This document shows, in pieces, positions 35,074-45,723 of a DNA stretch of 64,000 nucleotides. The notes under the pieces are model-generated. The model searched no databases. It saw only the letters and a program-made list of their open reading frames with translations, and was not told the origin of the DNA. A program made the translations under genes and the position numbers. Source of the DNA: CAYYHA01 sp964471535 (GTDB taxonomy: Bacteria; Myxococcota; Myxococcia; SLRQ01); contig CAYYHA010000001.1 in the NCBI GenBank assembly GCA_964471535.1, positions 19,233 through 83,232 on the forward strand, read 5' to 3'. Every line of letters starts with the position of its first letter. Within the stretch, counting starts at the first letter, position 1.

Positions 35074-35490
35074 ATGGCTGGCTATTGGCTGGTGAAGCAG
35101 GAGCCGAGCGCTTATCCCTTCTCACAGCTCGTGAAGGATCGGCGCACCGAGTGGGACGGGGTCCGCAACTACCAGGCGCGGAACAACTTGAAGGCGATGA
35201 AGAAGGGGGACCTGGTCCTCTACTACCACTCGGTGAAGGAGAAGCGCGTGGTGGGGATCGCCCGGGTGGTTCGGGAGGCCTATCCCGATCCCAGCACCGA
35301 CGACCCGCGGTGGGTCGCGGTGGATCTCGAAGCGGTGCGTCCCCTCGAGCGCCCCGTGACCCTCGAGGAGATCAAGGCCGATCCGAAGCTCGCCGAGATC
35401 CCACTCGTCCGGCAGTCCCGGCTCTCGGTGATGTCCCTGAAGAAGGCCGAGTTCGATCGCATCCTGAACCTCGGTCGAACCCAGATCTAG
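35074..35490 (+). CDS. EVE-domain protein
   Basis: A 138-residue PUA-like EVE-domain protein, similar to the thymocyte nuclear protein 1 group. It has the signature WLVKQEPSAYPFSQL, WDGVRNYQARNNLK, GDLVLYYHS and VGIARVV. EVE domains recognise modified bases in DNA or RNA. The start was placed at MAGYWLVK, where similarity begins; a weak GAGATT lies 6 bases upstream. It follows msrA after 69 bases. Confidence 0.92.
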   Translation: MAGYWLVKQEPSAYPFSQLVKDRRTEWDGVRNYQARNNLKAMKKGDLVLYYHSVKEKRVVGIARVVREAYPDPSTDDPRWVAVDLEAVRPLERPVTLEEIKADPKLAEIPLVRQSRLSVMSLKKAEFDRILNLGRTQI

Positions 35491-35539
35491 GACCCGTTCT
35501 CAGACAACCTGCAGAGGACCCTCTCTCCAAGGACGGATC

Positions 35540-35920
35540 ATGCGTGCACTCCTCCTCGTCGCCCTCGGAGGGGCCATTGGTGCCAGCGGCCGGTGGGCCA
35601 CCGGTCTGGCCGTGACGCGGCTCGCCGGCACCCGCTATCCCTTCGCCACCTTCGCCGTGAACGTGATCGGCTCCCTCCTCATCGGACTCGTCCTCGAAGC
35701 CACGGAGCGGCCCGGCCTCTTTGCGGCCGAGATCCGCCTCGCCGTGGCCACCGGTCTGCTCGGCGCCTTCACCACCTTCTCCACATTCAGCTTCGAGACC
35801 CTGCGTCTCATCCGGGGAGGCGAGTATGGGCCAGCGCTGCTCAACGCCGTCGGGAGCGTCGTCGTCTGCCTGGGAGCCTGCGCTCTCGGCGTCGGCCTCG
35901 CGCGCCTCGTGACGCGGTAG
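35540..35920 (+). CDS. crcB: CrcB/Fluc fluoride channel
   Basis: A 126-residue protein with four hydrophobic helices and the family motifs GGAIGASGRW, FAVNVIGSLLIG and GLLGAFTTFSTFSFE. CrcB dimers expel fluoride across the inner membrane. AAGGA precedes the ATG with normal spacing. No fluoride riboswitch is recognisable in the 49 bases upstream. It follows the EVE gene and may share its transcript. Confidence 0.93.
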   Translation: MRALLLVALGGAIGASGRWATGLAVTRLAGTRYPFATFAVNVIGSLLIGLVLEATERPGLFAAEIRLAVATGLLGAFTTFSTFSFETLRLIRGGEYGPALLNAVGSVVVCLGACALGVGLARLVTR

Positions 35921-35979
35921 GCGGGTGCGCGGCAGTCGTGGGTGCAGCGGGGATCGTGGCGCGACGCGACGTGGCGGCC

Positions 35980-35985
35980 TACGCT
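35980..35985 (+). promoter_or_regulatory. -10 element before DUF255 gene
   Basis: TACGCT, 7 bases before the ATG at 35993; no Shine-Dalgarno and no clear -35. Confidence 0.35.
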
Positions 35986-35992
35986 CTCGGTC

Positions 35993-38182
<2,190 letters not shown>

Positions 38183-38250
38183 GCGCCGCGCGGTCTGGAT
38201 GCGCGCCGGGCAGCGCCCGATTCTCTCGGGTTGCCGAGCGGCGATGCGAC

Positions 38251-39693
38251 CTATGCGGCTTTGGCCGCCTCCTTCAGCTCGGCGGCGAGCTGTTGCAGCA
38301 CGGCCTTCGCGTCCCCAAAGATCATCATGCAGTTGTCCCGCTCGAAGAGCTCGTTCTTGATGCCAGCGAAGCCCGGGGAGAGGGAGCGCTTGATGACGAA
38401 GACGGTGCGCGCCTCGTGCACCTTGAGGATCGGCATCCCGTAGATGGGCGAGCCCGGTGTGGTCTCCGCGGCCGGGTTCACCACGTCGTTCGCGCCCACC
38501 ACGATCACCACGTCGGTGTTCTTGAACTCAGGGTTGATCTGGTCCATCTCGACCAGCTTCTCGTAGGGCACGTCCGCCTCGGCGAGGAGCACGTTCATGT
38601 GGCCGGGCATGCGGCCGGCCACCGGATGGATGGCGTACTTCACCGAGCAGCCCCGCGCTTCGAGGAGGTCCCCGAGCTCCTTGCAGGCGTGCTGCGCCTG
38701 CGCCACGGCAAGCCCGTACCCGGGAACGATGATGCAGCTCTCGGCCGCCTCGAGGACCATGGCCGCTTCCTCGGGGCCGCAGCTGCGCACGTTCTTGTAG
38801 TCCCGCGCGTCCTCGCTGACGCCCGATCCGCCCTCGCTGCCGAAGCCGCCGAAGAGCACGTTGGCGAGCGAGCGGTTCATGGCGACGCACATGATCTGGG
38901 TCAGGATGAATCCGGCGCAGCCGACCAGCGAGCCGGCGATGATGAGCACATTGTTGTGGAGCACGAAGCCCGTGGCGGCCGCAGCGAGGCCGGAGTAGCT
39001 GTTGAGCAGCGAAATCACCACCGGCATGTCGGCGCCGCCGATGGGGATGACCGCCATGATTCCCAGAATCAGAGAAGCGGCAGCGACTCCAAGGACGAGG
39101 TAGGTGTTCACCTCGAGTTCGGTGAACCCGAACACGCCGTAGATACCCAGGCCGAGGCTGCCGAGGAGGAGGACGGCGTTGATGAAATGGCGGCCCGGGA
39201 GCAGGATGGGGTTTCCGCTGATCTTCCCGGCGAGCTTCCCATAGGCCACCACGCTCCCGGAGAAGGTCACGCCGCCAATCAGGACCGAGAGGATGAGCGT
39301 GACCGCCGGAGCCGCGCCCAGAGCACCGGCCGGTGAGACGTTCCGTCCGGGCTCGACCACCTCACCGAAGAAAACGGAGAGCGCCACCAGCGCCGAAGCG
39401 AGTCCGCCCGAGCCGTTGAAGAGCGCGACCATCTCGGGCATCTCGGTCATCTCCACCTTCACGGCCGCGACGGCGCCGATGAGTCCGCCCACGGCGAAGC
39501 CAATGACGATCCAGCGGTAGTCGATGGAGCCGAGTTCCACGAAGGTGGCGACCACCGCAATGAGCATGGCGAGCGCGGAGAGGGCATTGCCCCGGCGCGC
39601 GGTGCGCACGTGCGTCATTCGCTTCAGCCCGAGGATGAAGAGCACACTCGAGATGAGGTAGGCGAGGGCGACGATGGTTTCGCGGCTGCTCAT
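38251..39693 (-). CDS. pntB: NAD(P) transhydrogenase subunit beta
   Basis: The 480-residue protein has about nine membrane spans in its first 270 residues (SRETIVALAYLISSVLFILG onward) and a C-terminal NADP(H)-binding domain with GYGLAVAQAQHACKELGD, HPVAGRMPGHMNVLL and VIVVGANDVVNPAA. With the alpha subunits it couples hydride transfer from NADH to NADP+ to proton flow. The TGA of pntAB and the ATG at 39693 share a base (TGATG), so translation is coupled; a GTG one codon earlier is possible. Confidence 0.96.
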   Translation of the reverse strand: MSSRETIVALAYLISSVLFILGLKRMTHVRTARRGNALSALAMLIAVVATFVELGSIDYRWIVIGFAVGGLIGAVAAVKVEMTEMPEMVALFNGSGGLASALVALSVFFGEVVEPGRNVSPAGALGAAPAVTLILSVLIGGVTFSGSVVAYGKLAGKISGNPILLPGRHFINAVLLLGSLGLGIYGVFGFTELEVNTYLVLGVAAASLILGIMAVIPIGGADMPVVISLLNSYSGLAAAATGFVLHNNVLIIAGSLVGCAGFILTQIMCVAMNRSLANVLFGGFGSEGGSGVSEDARDYKNVRSCGPEEAAMVLEAAESCIIVPGYGLAVAQAQHACKELGDLLEARGCSVKYAIHPVAGRMPGHMNVLLAEADVPYEKLVEMDQINPEFKNTDVVIVVGANDVVNPAAETTPGSPIYGMPILKVHEARTVFVIKRSLSPGFAGIKNELFERDNCMMIFGDAKAVLQQLAAELKEAAKAA

Positions 39694-39986
39694 CACTTCG
39701 CCTTCTTCTTGGTGCCGAACATCCCCAGCATGCGATCGGTGACGAGATAGCCGCCCACCACGTTGATGGTGGCGGCCGCTACCGCGCAGGCGCCGAGAAT
39801 GTTCGCGACGGTGGGGGCGCCGGTGGTCGCAGCGCTGATCGACCCCACGAGCGTGATCCCGCTGATGGCGTTGGCCCCGCTCATCAGCGGCGTGTGCAGG
39901 GTGGGCGGGACCTTGTTGATCACCTCGAAGCCGACGAAGCCGGCGAGCACGAGCACGTAGATGCTGACGATGAGCGCGCCTGTCAT
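39693..39986 (-). CDS. pntAB: NAD(P) transhydrogenase subunit alpha, membrane part
   Basis: The 97-residue protein has three hydrophobic helices and the conserved segment KVPPTLHTPLMSGANAISG, which pairs with the beta subunit to build the proton channel. It ends in a basic tail (GTKKKAK). The split alpha subunit (separate nucleotide-binding and membrane parts) is common in alpha- and deltaproteobacteria. It overlaps pntAA by 4 bases (ATGA). Confidence 0.95.
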   Translation of the reverse strand: MTGALIVSIYVLVLAGFVGFEVINKVPPTLHTPLMSGANAISGITLVGSISAATTGAPTVANILGACAVAAATINVVGGYLVTDRMLGMFGTKKKAK

Positions 39987-41119
39987 GACTCGAGCGCCTC
40001 CCGGGTGGGGCCGTGGCGTACCTCGCCCTGGTGGGTGAGCACCGCGGCGGTGAGGATGTCGTTCTCGAGATCGATCCGAAGCTGCCCCTCGTCGAGCAGC
40101 TCGAAGACGAGTTCCTGCACGTTGCGTGCGTAGAGCATGCTGGCGTCGGCAGGGAGGGTCGCAGGCAGGTTCGGATGGCCCACGATCGTCACACCTTCGT
40201 GGACGATGGTCTTCCCGTATTCGGAGACTTCGCAGTTGCCGCCGGCTTCCACCGCCATGTCCACGATCACCGAGCCCGGGCGCATGCTCTCGACCATCGC
40301 CCGGGTCAGCAGCTTTGGCGCCGGTCGGCCGGGAACGAGGGCGGTGGTGATCACCACATCGGCGTGCCGCACGTGCTCGGCGACGATGGCCTGCTGCTTG
40401 GCGAGGAACTCCGGGGTGATCTCCTTGGCGTAGCCGCCCGTCTCGGCGCTCGACTCCTGCATCTCGGGAAGGTCGATGAACTTCGCCCCGAGGGACTCCA
40501 CCTGCTCCTTCACCTCGGCGCGGATGTCGCTGACCTCCACCACCGCTCCGAGGCGGCGCGCCGTGGCGATGGCCTGCAGCCCCGCCACCCCCGCACCCAT
40601 GATGACGACCCGCGCCGGCTTCACGGTCCCGGCCGCCGTCATGAGGAGGGGGAAGTACTTCGGCAGGTGGTTCGCAGCGACGAGCACTGCCTTGTAGCCG
40701 CCGATGCTCGCCTGGGAGGAGAGCGCATCCATCTTCTGCGCCCGCGTGATCCGCGGAACGAGCTCCATCGCGATCGCCGTGATCTTCCGGTCACGAAGCG
40801 TGCGCACCACATCCAGGTTTTTGTGCGGTGCCAGGAAGCCGCACACCACCGCGCCTTCCCGCAGCCCGGCGAGCTCCTCGGGAAGCGGCACCCGCACCTT
40901 CAGCAAGAGGTCGGTCTCGGGCAGGGCGCTCCGGACGTCGTCCACGAGACGTGCCCCGGCATCGGCATAGGCCTCGTCGGAGATGAAGGCCCCGGCGCCG
41001 GCGCCCCGCTCGACAGCCACGGCGAGCCCCTTCTCCGAGAGCTTGGCCACCGTCTCAGGGGTCGCCGCCACACGGGTCTCACCCTCGGCCCGCTCCTTAG
41101 GTACCAACGCTTGCAGCAC
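39983..41119 (-). CDS. pntAA: NAD(P) transhydrogenase subunit alpha, NAD-binding part
   Basis: The 378-residue soluble subunit binds NAD(H). Visible motifs are VPKERAEGETRVAATP, ALSSQASIGGYKAVL, the Rossmann VVIMGAGVAGLQAIATARRLGAVVEVSD and MRPGSVIVDMAVEAGGNCE. Regions beyond about residue 365 end where the separate membrane part begins. The start is a GTG with GGAGG 9 bases upstream. It lies 28 bases after maoC, suggesting a four-gene operon maoC-pntAA-pntAB-pntB. Confidence 0.95.
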   Translation of the reverse strand: MLQALVPKERAEGETRVAATPETVAKLSEKGLAVAVERGAGAGAFISDEAYADAGARLVDDVRSALPETDLLLKVRVPLPEELAGLREGAVVCGFLAPHKNLDVVRTLRDRKITAIAMELVPRITRAQKMDALSSQASIGGYKAVLVAANHLPKYFPLLMTAAGTVKPARVVIMGAGVAGLQAIATARRLGAVVEVSDIRAEVKEQVESLGAKFIDLPEMQESSAETGGYAKEITPEFLAKQQAIVAEHVRHADVVITTALVPGRPAPKLLTRAMVESMRPGSVIVDMAVEAGGNCEVSEYGKTIVHEGVTIVGHPNLPATLPADASMLYARNVQELVFELLDEGQLRIDLENDILTAAVLTHQGEVRHGPTREALES

Positions 41120-41147
41120 GGTGCCTTCCCTCCGCAGTGACCTCCGC

Positions 41148-41609
41148 TCACGCGAAGTAGCGGAAGACGACCTCCGCCACCATCGCCGGCTTCTCGCTGC
41201 CCTCGACCTCGGTGGTGCAGACCATCACCGCCTGCACGCCACCCTTCACCTCTTCGACGGTTTTCACCTCCACACCCAGGCGAATCTTCGAGCCCACGGG
41301 GACGGGCGCAGGGAAGCGCACCTTGTTCAGTCCATAGTTGATCGCCATCTTGATGCCCTGCACGTCCAGCACCTGGTGGTAGAGGTGAGGGACGAGGGAG
41401 AGCGTCAGATAGCCATGGGCGATGGTGGTCCCGAAGGGGGATTCCTTGGCTGCCCGCTCGGGATCGACGTGGATCCACTGGTGGTCGAGGGTGGCGTCGG
41501 CGAAGGCGTTGACGCGATCCTGATCCACCACCATCCACTCCGAATGGCCAAGGTGCTTGCCGGCCAGTGCCTTGACTTCCTCGATGCCGTTTACCGTTGT
41601 CGCTGCCAT
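41148..41609 (-). CDS. MaoC-family enoyl-CoA hydratase-like protein
   Basis: The 153-residue hot-dog-fold protein matches R-specific enoyl-CoA hydratases and Nodulation N-like proteins, with FADATLDHQWIHVDPERA (catalytic Asp/His loop), PFGTTIAHGYLTLSL and VGSKIRLGVEV. It should hydrate a trans-2-enoyl-CoA during fatty-acid oxidation or polyester synthesis. GAGGAGG precedes the ATG. It is the first gene of the pnt operon, a linkage that could tie CoA oxidation to NADPH supply, but that is inference. Confidence 0.9.
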   Translation of the reverse strand: MAATTVNGIEEVKALAGKHLGHSEWMVVDQDRVNAFADATLDHQWIHVDPERAAKESPFGTTIAHGYLTLSLVPHLYHQVLDVQGIKMAINYGLNKVRFPAPVPVGSKIRLGVEVKTVEEVKGGVQAVMVCTTEVEGSEKPAMVAEVVFRYFA

Positions 41610-41723
41610 CTGCCGCTCCTCCTCGCTGGGGTGTCGGGGGACGGAAGGGACGGCAACGGAGCGGTGAAGTCAACCCTAGGAGGAGCCGGTGGCGGCGCAG
41701 CGCGCCGCGCCCTCGCTGCGCCG

Positions 41724-41751
41724 CCCTCGCCACGATGCCCTCGCCACGATG
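41724..41751. repeat. Tandem 14-base duplication
   Basis: CCCTCGCCACGATG occurs twice in immediate tandem (41724-41737, 41738-41751), with a partial third copy after it. It lies between maoC and the TMEM220 gene. It looks like replication slippage; no function is evident. Confidence 0.7.
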
Positions 41752-41763
41752 CCCTCAGCGCGT

Positions 41764-41769
41764 TAGCGT
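41764..41769 (+). promoter_or_regulatory. -10 element before TMEM220 gene
   Basis: TAGCGT, 7 bases before the ATG at 41777; no proper Shine-Dalgarno and no clear -35. Confidence 0.35.
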
Positions 41770-41776
41770 AGAGGCA

Positions 41777-42166
41777 ATGCGTCTTTTCCACCTCCTGATG
41801 GCCGCGTTCTTCCTCTCCTGCGCGGCCCTCCAATGGAACGATCCGGATCCGGTGCCGTGGATGAGCGTCTACACGGTGGCCGCGGTGCTCACCCTGACGG
41901 CGCAGCGTCTCCCCAAGGGGCCCCTGCTCTGCACCCTGGTTGCGGCGACCGCGCTCTCCTGGGCGGCCATGATCGCCCCCGGAGCGCGGGGAGCGAACTG
42001 GGCCGAGGTCTTCGGCGCCGTCTCCATGAAGACCGAAGCGGTGGAGGTCGCCCGCGAGACGGCGGGCTTGCTCATCGTCGCGGCGTGGCTCTTTGGGCGC
42101 GCCGTGGCGCTGCGCCGCCGCCGGGCCTTGCGATCAGCCGGGGGCGCGGCGGAGGGACTCGTGTGA
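41777..42166 (+). CDS. TMEM220-like small membrane protein
   Basis: A 129-residue protein with four hydrophobic helices. The first carries the TMEM220-family phrase ALQWNDPDPVPWMSVY near residues 17-32. Family function is unknown. A GTGA overlap links it to the tiny downstream gene. It is divergent from the maoC operon. Confidence 0.85.
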   Translation: MRLFHLLMAAFFLSCAALQWNDPDPVPWMSVYTVAAVLTLTAQRLPKGPLLCTLVAATALSWAAMIAPGARGANWAEVFGAVSMKTEAVEVARETAGLLIVAAWLFGRAVALRRRRALRSAGGAAEGLV

Positions 42167-42330
42167 TCGACCGGGGTGAGCGGCTGCGGACGACTCTCTT
42201 CATCTGGATCGTCCTTGCGGTGGTGGGCTTCTTTGCCTGGAAACGCTACCAGGCCAAGCGGCCTCGGCCGGATCCCGGCGAGGCCCGCCGGGCAGCGCTA
42301 CCGGCGGCGCCACCGGCCAAGGGCGAATAG
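42163..42330 (+). CDS. 55-residue single-span membrane protein
   Basis: A short protein starting with GTG in a GTGA overlap with the TMEM220 gene. It has one hydrophobic helix (LFIWIVLAVVGFFAW, about 11-25) and then a basic Pro/Ala-rich tail. Coupling and a believable membrane helix support it as real. It overlaps the 3' end of the convergent speE by 33 bases. No family is recognised. Confidence 0.6.
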   Translation: MIDRGERLRTTLFIWIVLAVVGFFAWKRYQAKRPRPDPGEARRAALPAAPPAKGE

Positions 42331-43194
42331 CGCCGGGTGCACCTCCGCGGAGTAGAAGCGGCACCCCGTCAGGGCTCCGGCCCGCTCCCGATCCACCTCC
42401 GCCGGGTCGTCGCCGAAGGTGGCCAGCACCAGGTTCCACAGCCCCCCCGGATAGACGTCGCTCCAGCACACGTAGGGCTCCGCCCGCCCGAAGGCGGCAG
42501 CCAGGCCCGTGGTCGCACGTTCGAGCACCTCGGGCAGGTACCAGAAGCTGCCCCCTTGCACCGCGGCGGCGCCGCCGGGGCGGGTGTGCTCCGCCACCAG
42601 CGCATAGAAGGCATCCGAGAAGAGGACCTCACCGGGCCCCACCGGGTCGGTGCTGTCCACCACGATGAGATCGTAGGGCTCGCTCTGCCCCTTCAGGAAA
42701 GTGAGCCCATCCTCGTGGTGCAGATGGAAGCGTGGATCGTCGTCGAGGGGCCCCGACCCATCGGGCCGCACCCAGAGGGTGGGGAAGAAGTCCCGTGCCG
42801 CCCGCGTCACCGCCGGGTCGATGTCGACCAGATCGACGTGAGTCACACCGGGGTGGCGAAGCGCCTCGCGCGCCGCGCCCCCATCGCCGCCGCCGATCAC
42901 CAGCACCCGTTTCGGACCCTGGGATGCCCCGCGCCGGCAGAGGCCCGGATGCACGAGGAGCTCGTGGTAGCAGGCCTCGTCCGACTCGGCGACCTGCACC
43001 GCCTCGTCGAGGACCATCATGCGGCCGTGGCTCTCGGTCTCGAGGACCCGAAGCCGCTGGTAGGGGGTCTGTTCGTCGCGAAGCACGCGGCGGACGTGCA
43101 CCGACCAGAGCAGCGCCCCCGGCTGCCAGCTGTCGGTGTACCAGTCGCCCGAGGGCGAGAGCGCATCGGGCAGGATCTCGATGGGCTTGGCCAT
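42298..43194 (-). CDS. speE: Spermidine synthase
   Basis: The 298-residue aminopropyltransferase makes spermidine from putrescine and decarboxylated SAM. Motifs are YHELLVHPGL, VLVIGGGDGGAAREAL (nucleotide-binding glycine loop), VDIDPAV, DGLTFLKG and DLIVVDSTDPVGPGE. The ATG at 43194 is chosen over a further upstream GTG-like extension. It starts 24 bases after speD, an operon that supplies its own substrate. Confidence 0.95.
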   Translation of the reverse strand: MAKPIEILPDALSPSGDWYTDSWQPGALLWSVHVRRVLRDEQTPYQRLRVLETESHGRMMVLDEAVQVAESDEACYHELLVHPGLCRRGASQGPKRVLVIGGGDGGAAREALRHPGVTHVDLVDIDPAVTRAARDFFPTLWVRPDGSGPLDDDPRFHLHHEDGLTFLKGQSEPYDLIVVDSTDPVGPGEVLFSDAFYALVAEHTRPGGAAAVQGGSFWYLPEVLERATTGLAAAFGRAEPYVCWSDVYPGGLWNLVLATFGDDPAEVDRERAGALTGCRFYSAEVHPALFALGRWRRR

Positions 43195-43218
43195 GGCCGG
43201 TTGCAACGCGTTGGGGCT

Positions 43219-43617
43219 TCAGGCGACGCCCGCGACGGCGGGTGCGACCCGCAGCGGCAGGCGGCCCCGTGCCTCCTCCCGGTACTCCACCTCGGTGGCG
43301 CCGAAGCCCTCCTCGAGGAGGCCGGCGAGCCGGGCGAGCTCCGTGGTCTGGCTGCAGGTGAAGAGATCGAGGGCCGCGTAGCCGTACTCCGGCCAGGTGT
43401 GGATGGACAGGTGGCTCTCCGCGATGACGATCACGCCACTGACGCCCCACGGGGAGAAGGTGTGGAAGGTCTCCTCGACGATGGTGCATTTCAGCTCGAC
43501 CGCCGTGTCGTGGAGCAGCTTCTGGATGTACGCGGTGTCCTTCAGGGTCTCGGGGTCGCAACCGTAGAGGTCCACGAGGGCGTGTCGGCCGAGGCTGTGC
43601 ATCTGGAGGTCCTCCAT
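43219..43617 (-). CDS. speD: S-adenosylmethionine decarboxylase proenzyme
   Basis: The 132-residue proenzyme cleaves itself to give a pyruvoyl group. AESHLSIHTWPEYGY holds the Glu-Ser cleavage site (Ser68), His73 and, further on, Cys88 in LFTC; these correspond to Ser63, His68 and Cys83 of the Thermotoga enzyme. The product decarboxylates SAM for speE. The chosen ATG gives MEDLQMHSLGRH; an internal ATG five codons later is possible. Confidence 0.95.
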   Translation of the reverse strand: MEDLQMHSLGRHALVDLYGCDPETLKDTAYIQKLLHDTAVELKCTIVEETFHTFSPWGVSGVIVIAESHLSIHTWPEYGYAALDLFTCSQTTELARLAGLLEEGFGATEVEYREEARGRLPLRVAPAVAGVA

Positions 43618-43716
43618 CGTGGGGCCTGCCGGGCAGGACCCGCTTCGAGGTCGAGACGACGTGGCGCCGCCAGAGTCGGAGAAAGGAGCGCGCTTTTTCG
43701 GACGGATGCCGCCCTG

Positions 43717-43722
43717 TGTCAA
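43717..43722 (-). promoter_or_regulatory. Possible speD -35 element
   Basis: Minus strand TTGACA, a perfect -35. The hexamer 17 bases on is GAAAAA, a poor -10. The site is about 100 bases before the speD start. Confidence 0.3.
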
Positions 43723-43831
43723 GAAGCCGATGGGCCGTATGACCGGCTCGCCGAGGCGCGCGCTCGGCAACTTCGTGCCGATGGGGGAAGCGACGGGTCG
43801 GGTGCGCGAGGTGTGCTCGCAAGCGGCTGCG

Positions 43832-44734
43832 CTAGGAGATCAGGTACCGCTCGCCCCCATCGCAGAGCACGGTCACCACGCGGTGACCTGGGCCGAGCCT
43901 CTGGGCGAAGTGGAGCGCCACGTGTACGTTCGCACCCGAGGAGGGACCCACGAGCAGGCCCTCCTCCTTCGCGAGGCGCTCGGCCATGCGATGGGCTTCG
44001 GTGTCGGTGACGGTGACCACCTCGTCGATGAGCGAGCGGTCGAGCACCGGGGGGACGAAGCCGGCGCCGAGCCCCTGGATCCCGTGGAGACCGGGGGAAC
44101 CTCCAGAGAGCACCGCCGAGCGGGCCGGTTCCACGGCGACCAGACGGGCCGTCGACCCCTGCTTCCGCAGGTAGCGCCCCACGCCGGTGAAGGTCCCCCC
44201 GGTTCCGATGCCCGCGACGAAGACGTCGAGCCGCCCCTCGAGATCCTCGAAGATCTCGGGACCCGTGGTCTCCTCGTGGGCCCGGGGGTTCGCCGGGTTC
44301 TCGAACTGCTGCGGCATGAAGGCGCCCTCCCGCCGGGCGATGGCGCGGGCCTCCTCCACGGCGCCCTGCATCCCCTCGAGCGCGCGGGTGAGCACGAGCT
44401 CGGCCCCGTAGGCAGCGAGCAGGTAGCGCCGGCCCACGCTCATGTCGTCGGGCATCACCAGCTTGCAGCGATAGCCGCGTACCGCCGCGATCATCGCCAG
44501 GGCGATCCCCGTGTTGCCGCTGGTGGGCTCGACCACGGTCATGCCCGGCTTCAGCCGCCCGTCGGCCTCGGCCTCGCGGATCATCGCCAGGGCGGCGCGG
44601 TCCTTGACGCTCCCACTGGGGTTGGCCAGCTCGCACTTCGCATAGACCTCCGCCATGTCCTCCTCCACCACGCGGGTGAGGCGGACGAGCGGTGTGCCTC
44701 CCACCAGCCCGGGGGCGCCCGTGTCGATGCGCAT
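43832..44734 (-). CDS. cysK: Cysteine synthase A
   Basis: The 300-residue PLP enzyme makes cysteine from O-acetylserine and sulfide. Lys44 in NPSGSVKDRA should bind PLP. PTSGNTGIAL and GIGTGGTFTG contact the substrate and phosphate, and GPSSGAN is near the C-terminus. Length fits CysK. It is upstream of speD by 214 bases in the same direction. TAGGGT lies 6 bases before the ATG. Confidence 0.95.
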   Translation of the reverse strand: MRIDTGAPGLVGGTPLVRLTRVVEEDMAEVYAKCELANPSGSVKDRAALAMIREAEADGRLKPGMTVVEPTSGNTGIALAMIAAVRGYRCKLVMPDDMSVGRRYLLAAYGAELVLTRALEGMQGAVEEARAIARREGAFMPQQFENPANPRAHEETTGPEIFEDLEGRLDVFVAGIGTGGTFTGVGRYLRKQGSTARLVAVEPARSAVLSGGSPGLHGIQGLGAGFVPPVLDRSLIDEVVTVTDTEAHRMAERLAKEEGLLVGPSSGANVHVALHFAQRLGPGHRVVTVLCDGGERYLIS

Positions 44735-45049
44735 GGGAGGACCCTACCCCGCCTCCCACGGTGGGCGGAATACACTGGGGTGTGAGCGTGACCTGGAGTC
44801 ACGCTGTGGCGCGGTGGTGGCGTGATCGAGCGCACGGGAGGCGCACCCGGTTCGCGAGATCGCGCCGCAAGGGGTCGAGCGCCGGCGGAGGCGGCGTCCC
44901 AGACGCGCGCGGCGCCCTTGGCACCGTCCTTGAAGAACCAGGCGACGAGTGCGTCGGAGCGCCAGGTGGCCACCGCCTCCGAGCGGCACGAAGCCAAAAC
45001 GGCACGAACGCCCAACGATCCGAACCCAAGACGACGAGGTCCACCCGCC
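44735..45049. other. Intergenic region, cysK / lipoprotein
   Basis: 315 bases between divergent genes. The cysK -10 element is at the left end. I saw no confident promoter for the lipoprotein and no conserved repeat. Confidence 0.5.
44741..44746 (-). promoter_or_regulatory. -10 element before cysK
   Basis: Minus strand TAGGGT, 6 bases before the ATG at 44734. The intervening bases are CCTCCC on the minus strand, so there is no Shine-Dalgarno. Confidence 0.45.
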
Positions 45050-45634
45050 ATGAAACGCCAACGTCACCTTTCTCGATGGATTCAGCTCCTTTTCCTCGGG
45101 CTCCCGCTGGGCCTCTTCTCCACCGGATGTATCATCGTCTCCGAGCACGGGGGCTACTGCGGGGAGGAGGAGTTCTGCGGCGATCACCGGGTCGAGCCCG
45201 CCGCCGGCGACCGGGATGGCGACGGCCTGCGCGACAGCGAGGAGGCCGGCTACGGCTGCGATCCCGACGACCCCGACACCGACGACGACGGGCTCCCCGA
45301 TGGGGCCGAGGTGGAGGAGGGGACCAACCCGACCGATGCCGACACCGACGACGATGGTCTCACCGACGGCCAGGAGGTCGGCGCCGGCACCGATCCCAGC
45401 CAGCCCGACACCGACGGCGACGGCCTGATGGACGGGGACGAGCCCTCGCTGGGCTGCGATCCCGTCGACCCGGACACGGACGACGATGGCTTCCAGGACG
45501 GCGACGAGGTCGATCGTGGCACCGATCCCACCGATGCCGACAGCGACGACGACGGCACGAGTGACGGGGACGAGATGGCCTGCGGCTCCTCTCCGCTCGA
45601 CCCCTACATGACCTGCGAGAACGCCTGCCAGTAG
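45050..45634 (+). CDS. Lipoprotein with calcium-binding Asp repeats
   Basis: The 194-residue product has a signal with lipobox LFSTGC (near residue 24) and then five or six copies of an Asp-rich repeat of the thrombospondin type 3 kind (DTDDDGLPDG, DADTDDDGLTDG, DPDTDDDGFQDG). Such repeats bind calcium and stiffen surface proteins. Cys near both ends may form disulfides. A terminator follows at 45670. Confidence 0.9.
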   Translation: MKRQRHLSRWIQLLFLGLPLGLFSTGCIIVSEHGGYCGEEEFCGDHRVEPAAGDRDGDGLRDSEEAGYGCDPDDPDTDDDGLPDGAEVEEGTNPTDADTDDDGLTDGQEVGAGTDPSQPDTDGDGLMDGDEPSLGCDPVDPDTDDDGFQDGDEVDRGTDPTDADSDDDGTSDGDEMACGSSPLDPYMTCENACQ

Positions 45635-45669
45635 CACGCGCCCAGGGACGCTCGCCCCAAGGGGGGACG

Positions 45670-45698
45670 GCCGGGAGCCGAACGGCTCCCGGCTTCTT
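45670..45698 (+). terminator. Rho-independent terminator
   Basis: GCCGGGAGCC (45670-45679) and GGCTCCCGGC (45684-45693) form a perfect 10-bp stem with a GAAC loop, followed by TTCTT. It ends the lipoprotein transcript. Confidence 0.75.
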
Positions 45699-45710
45699 GG
45701 TCCTCTGGCG

Positions 45711-45716
45711 TAGACT
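45711..45716 (+). promoter_or_regulatory. -10 element before OmpA-like gene
   Basis: TAGACT, 7 bases before the ATG at 45724, right after the terminator. No clear -35. Confidence 0.4.
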
Positions 45717-45723
45717 GCCGGAG

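Noticed and set aside
35491..35539. Fluoride riboswitch before crcB
   Set aside because: The 49-base gap is too short and lacks the conserved pseudoknot sequences.
41641..41776. Repeats near 41.7 kb as a mobile-element scar
   Set aside because: Only a 14-base tandem duplication is present, with no inverted ends or transposase; slippage explains it.
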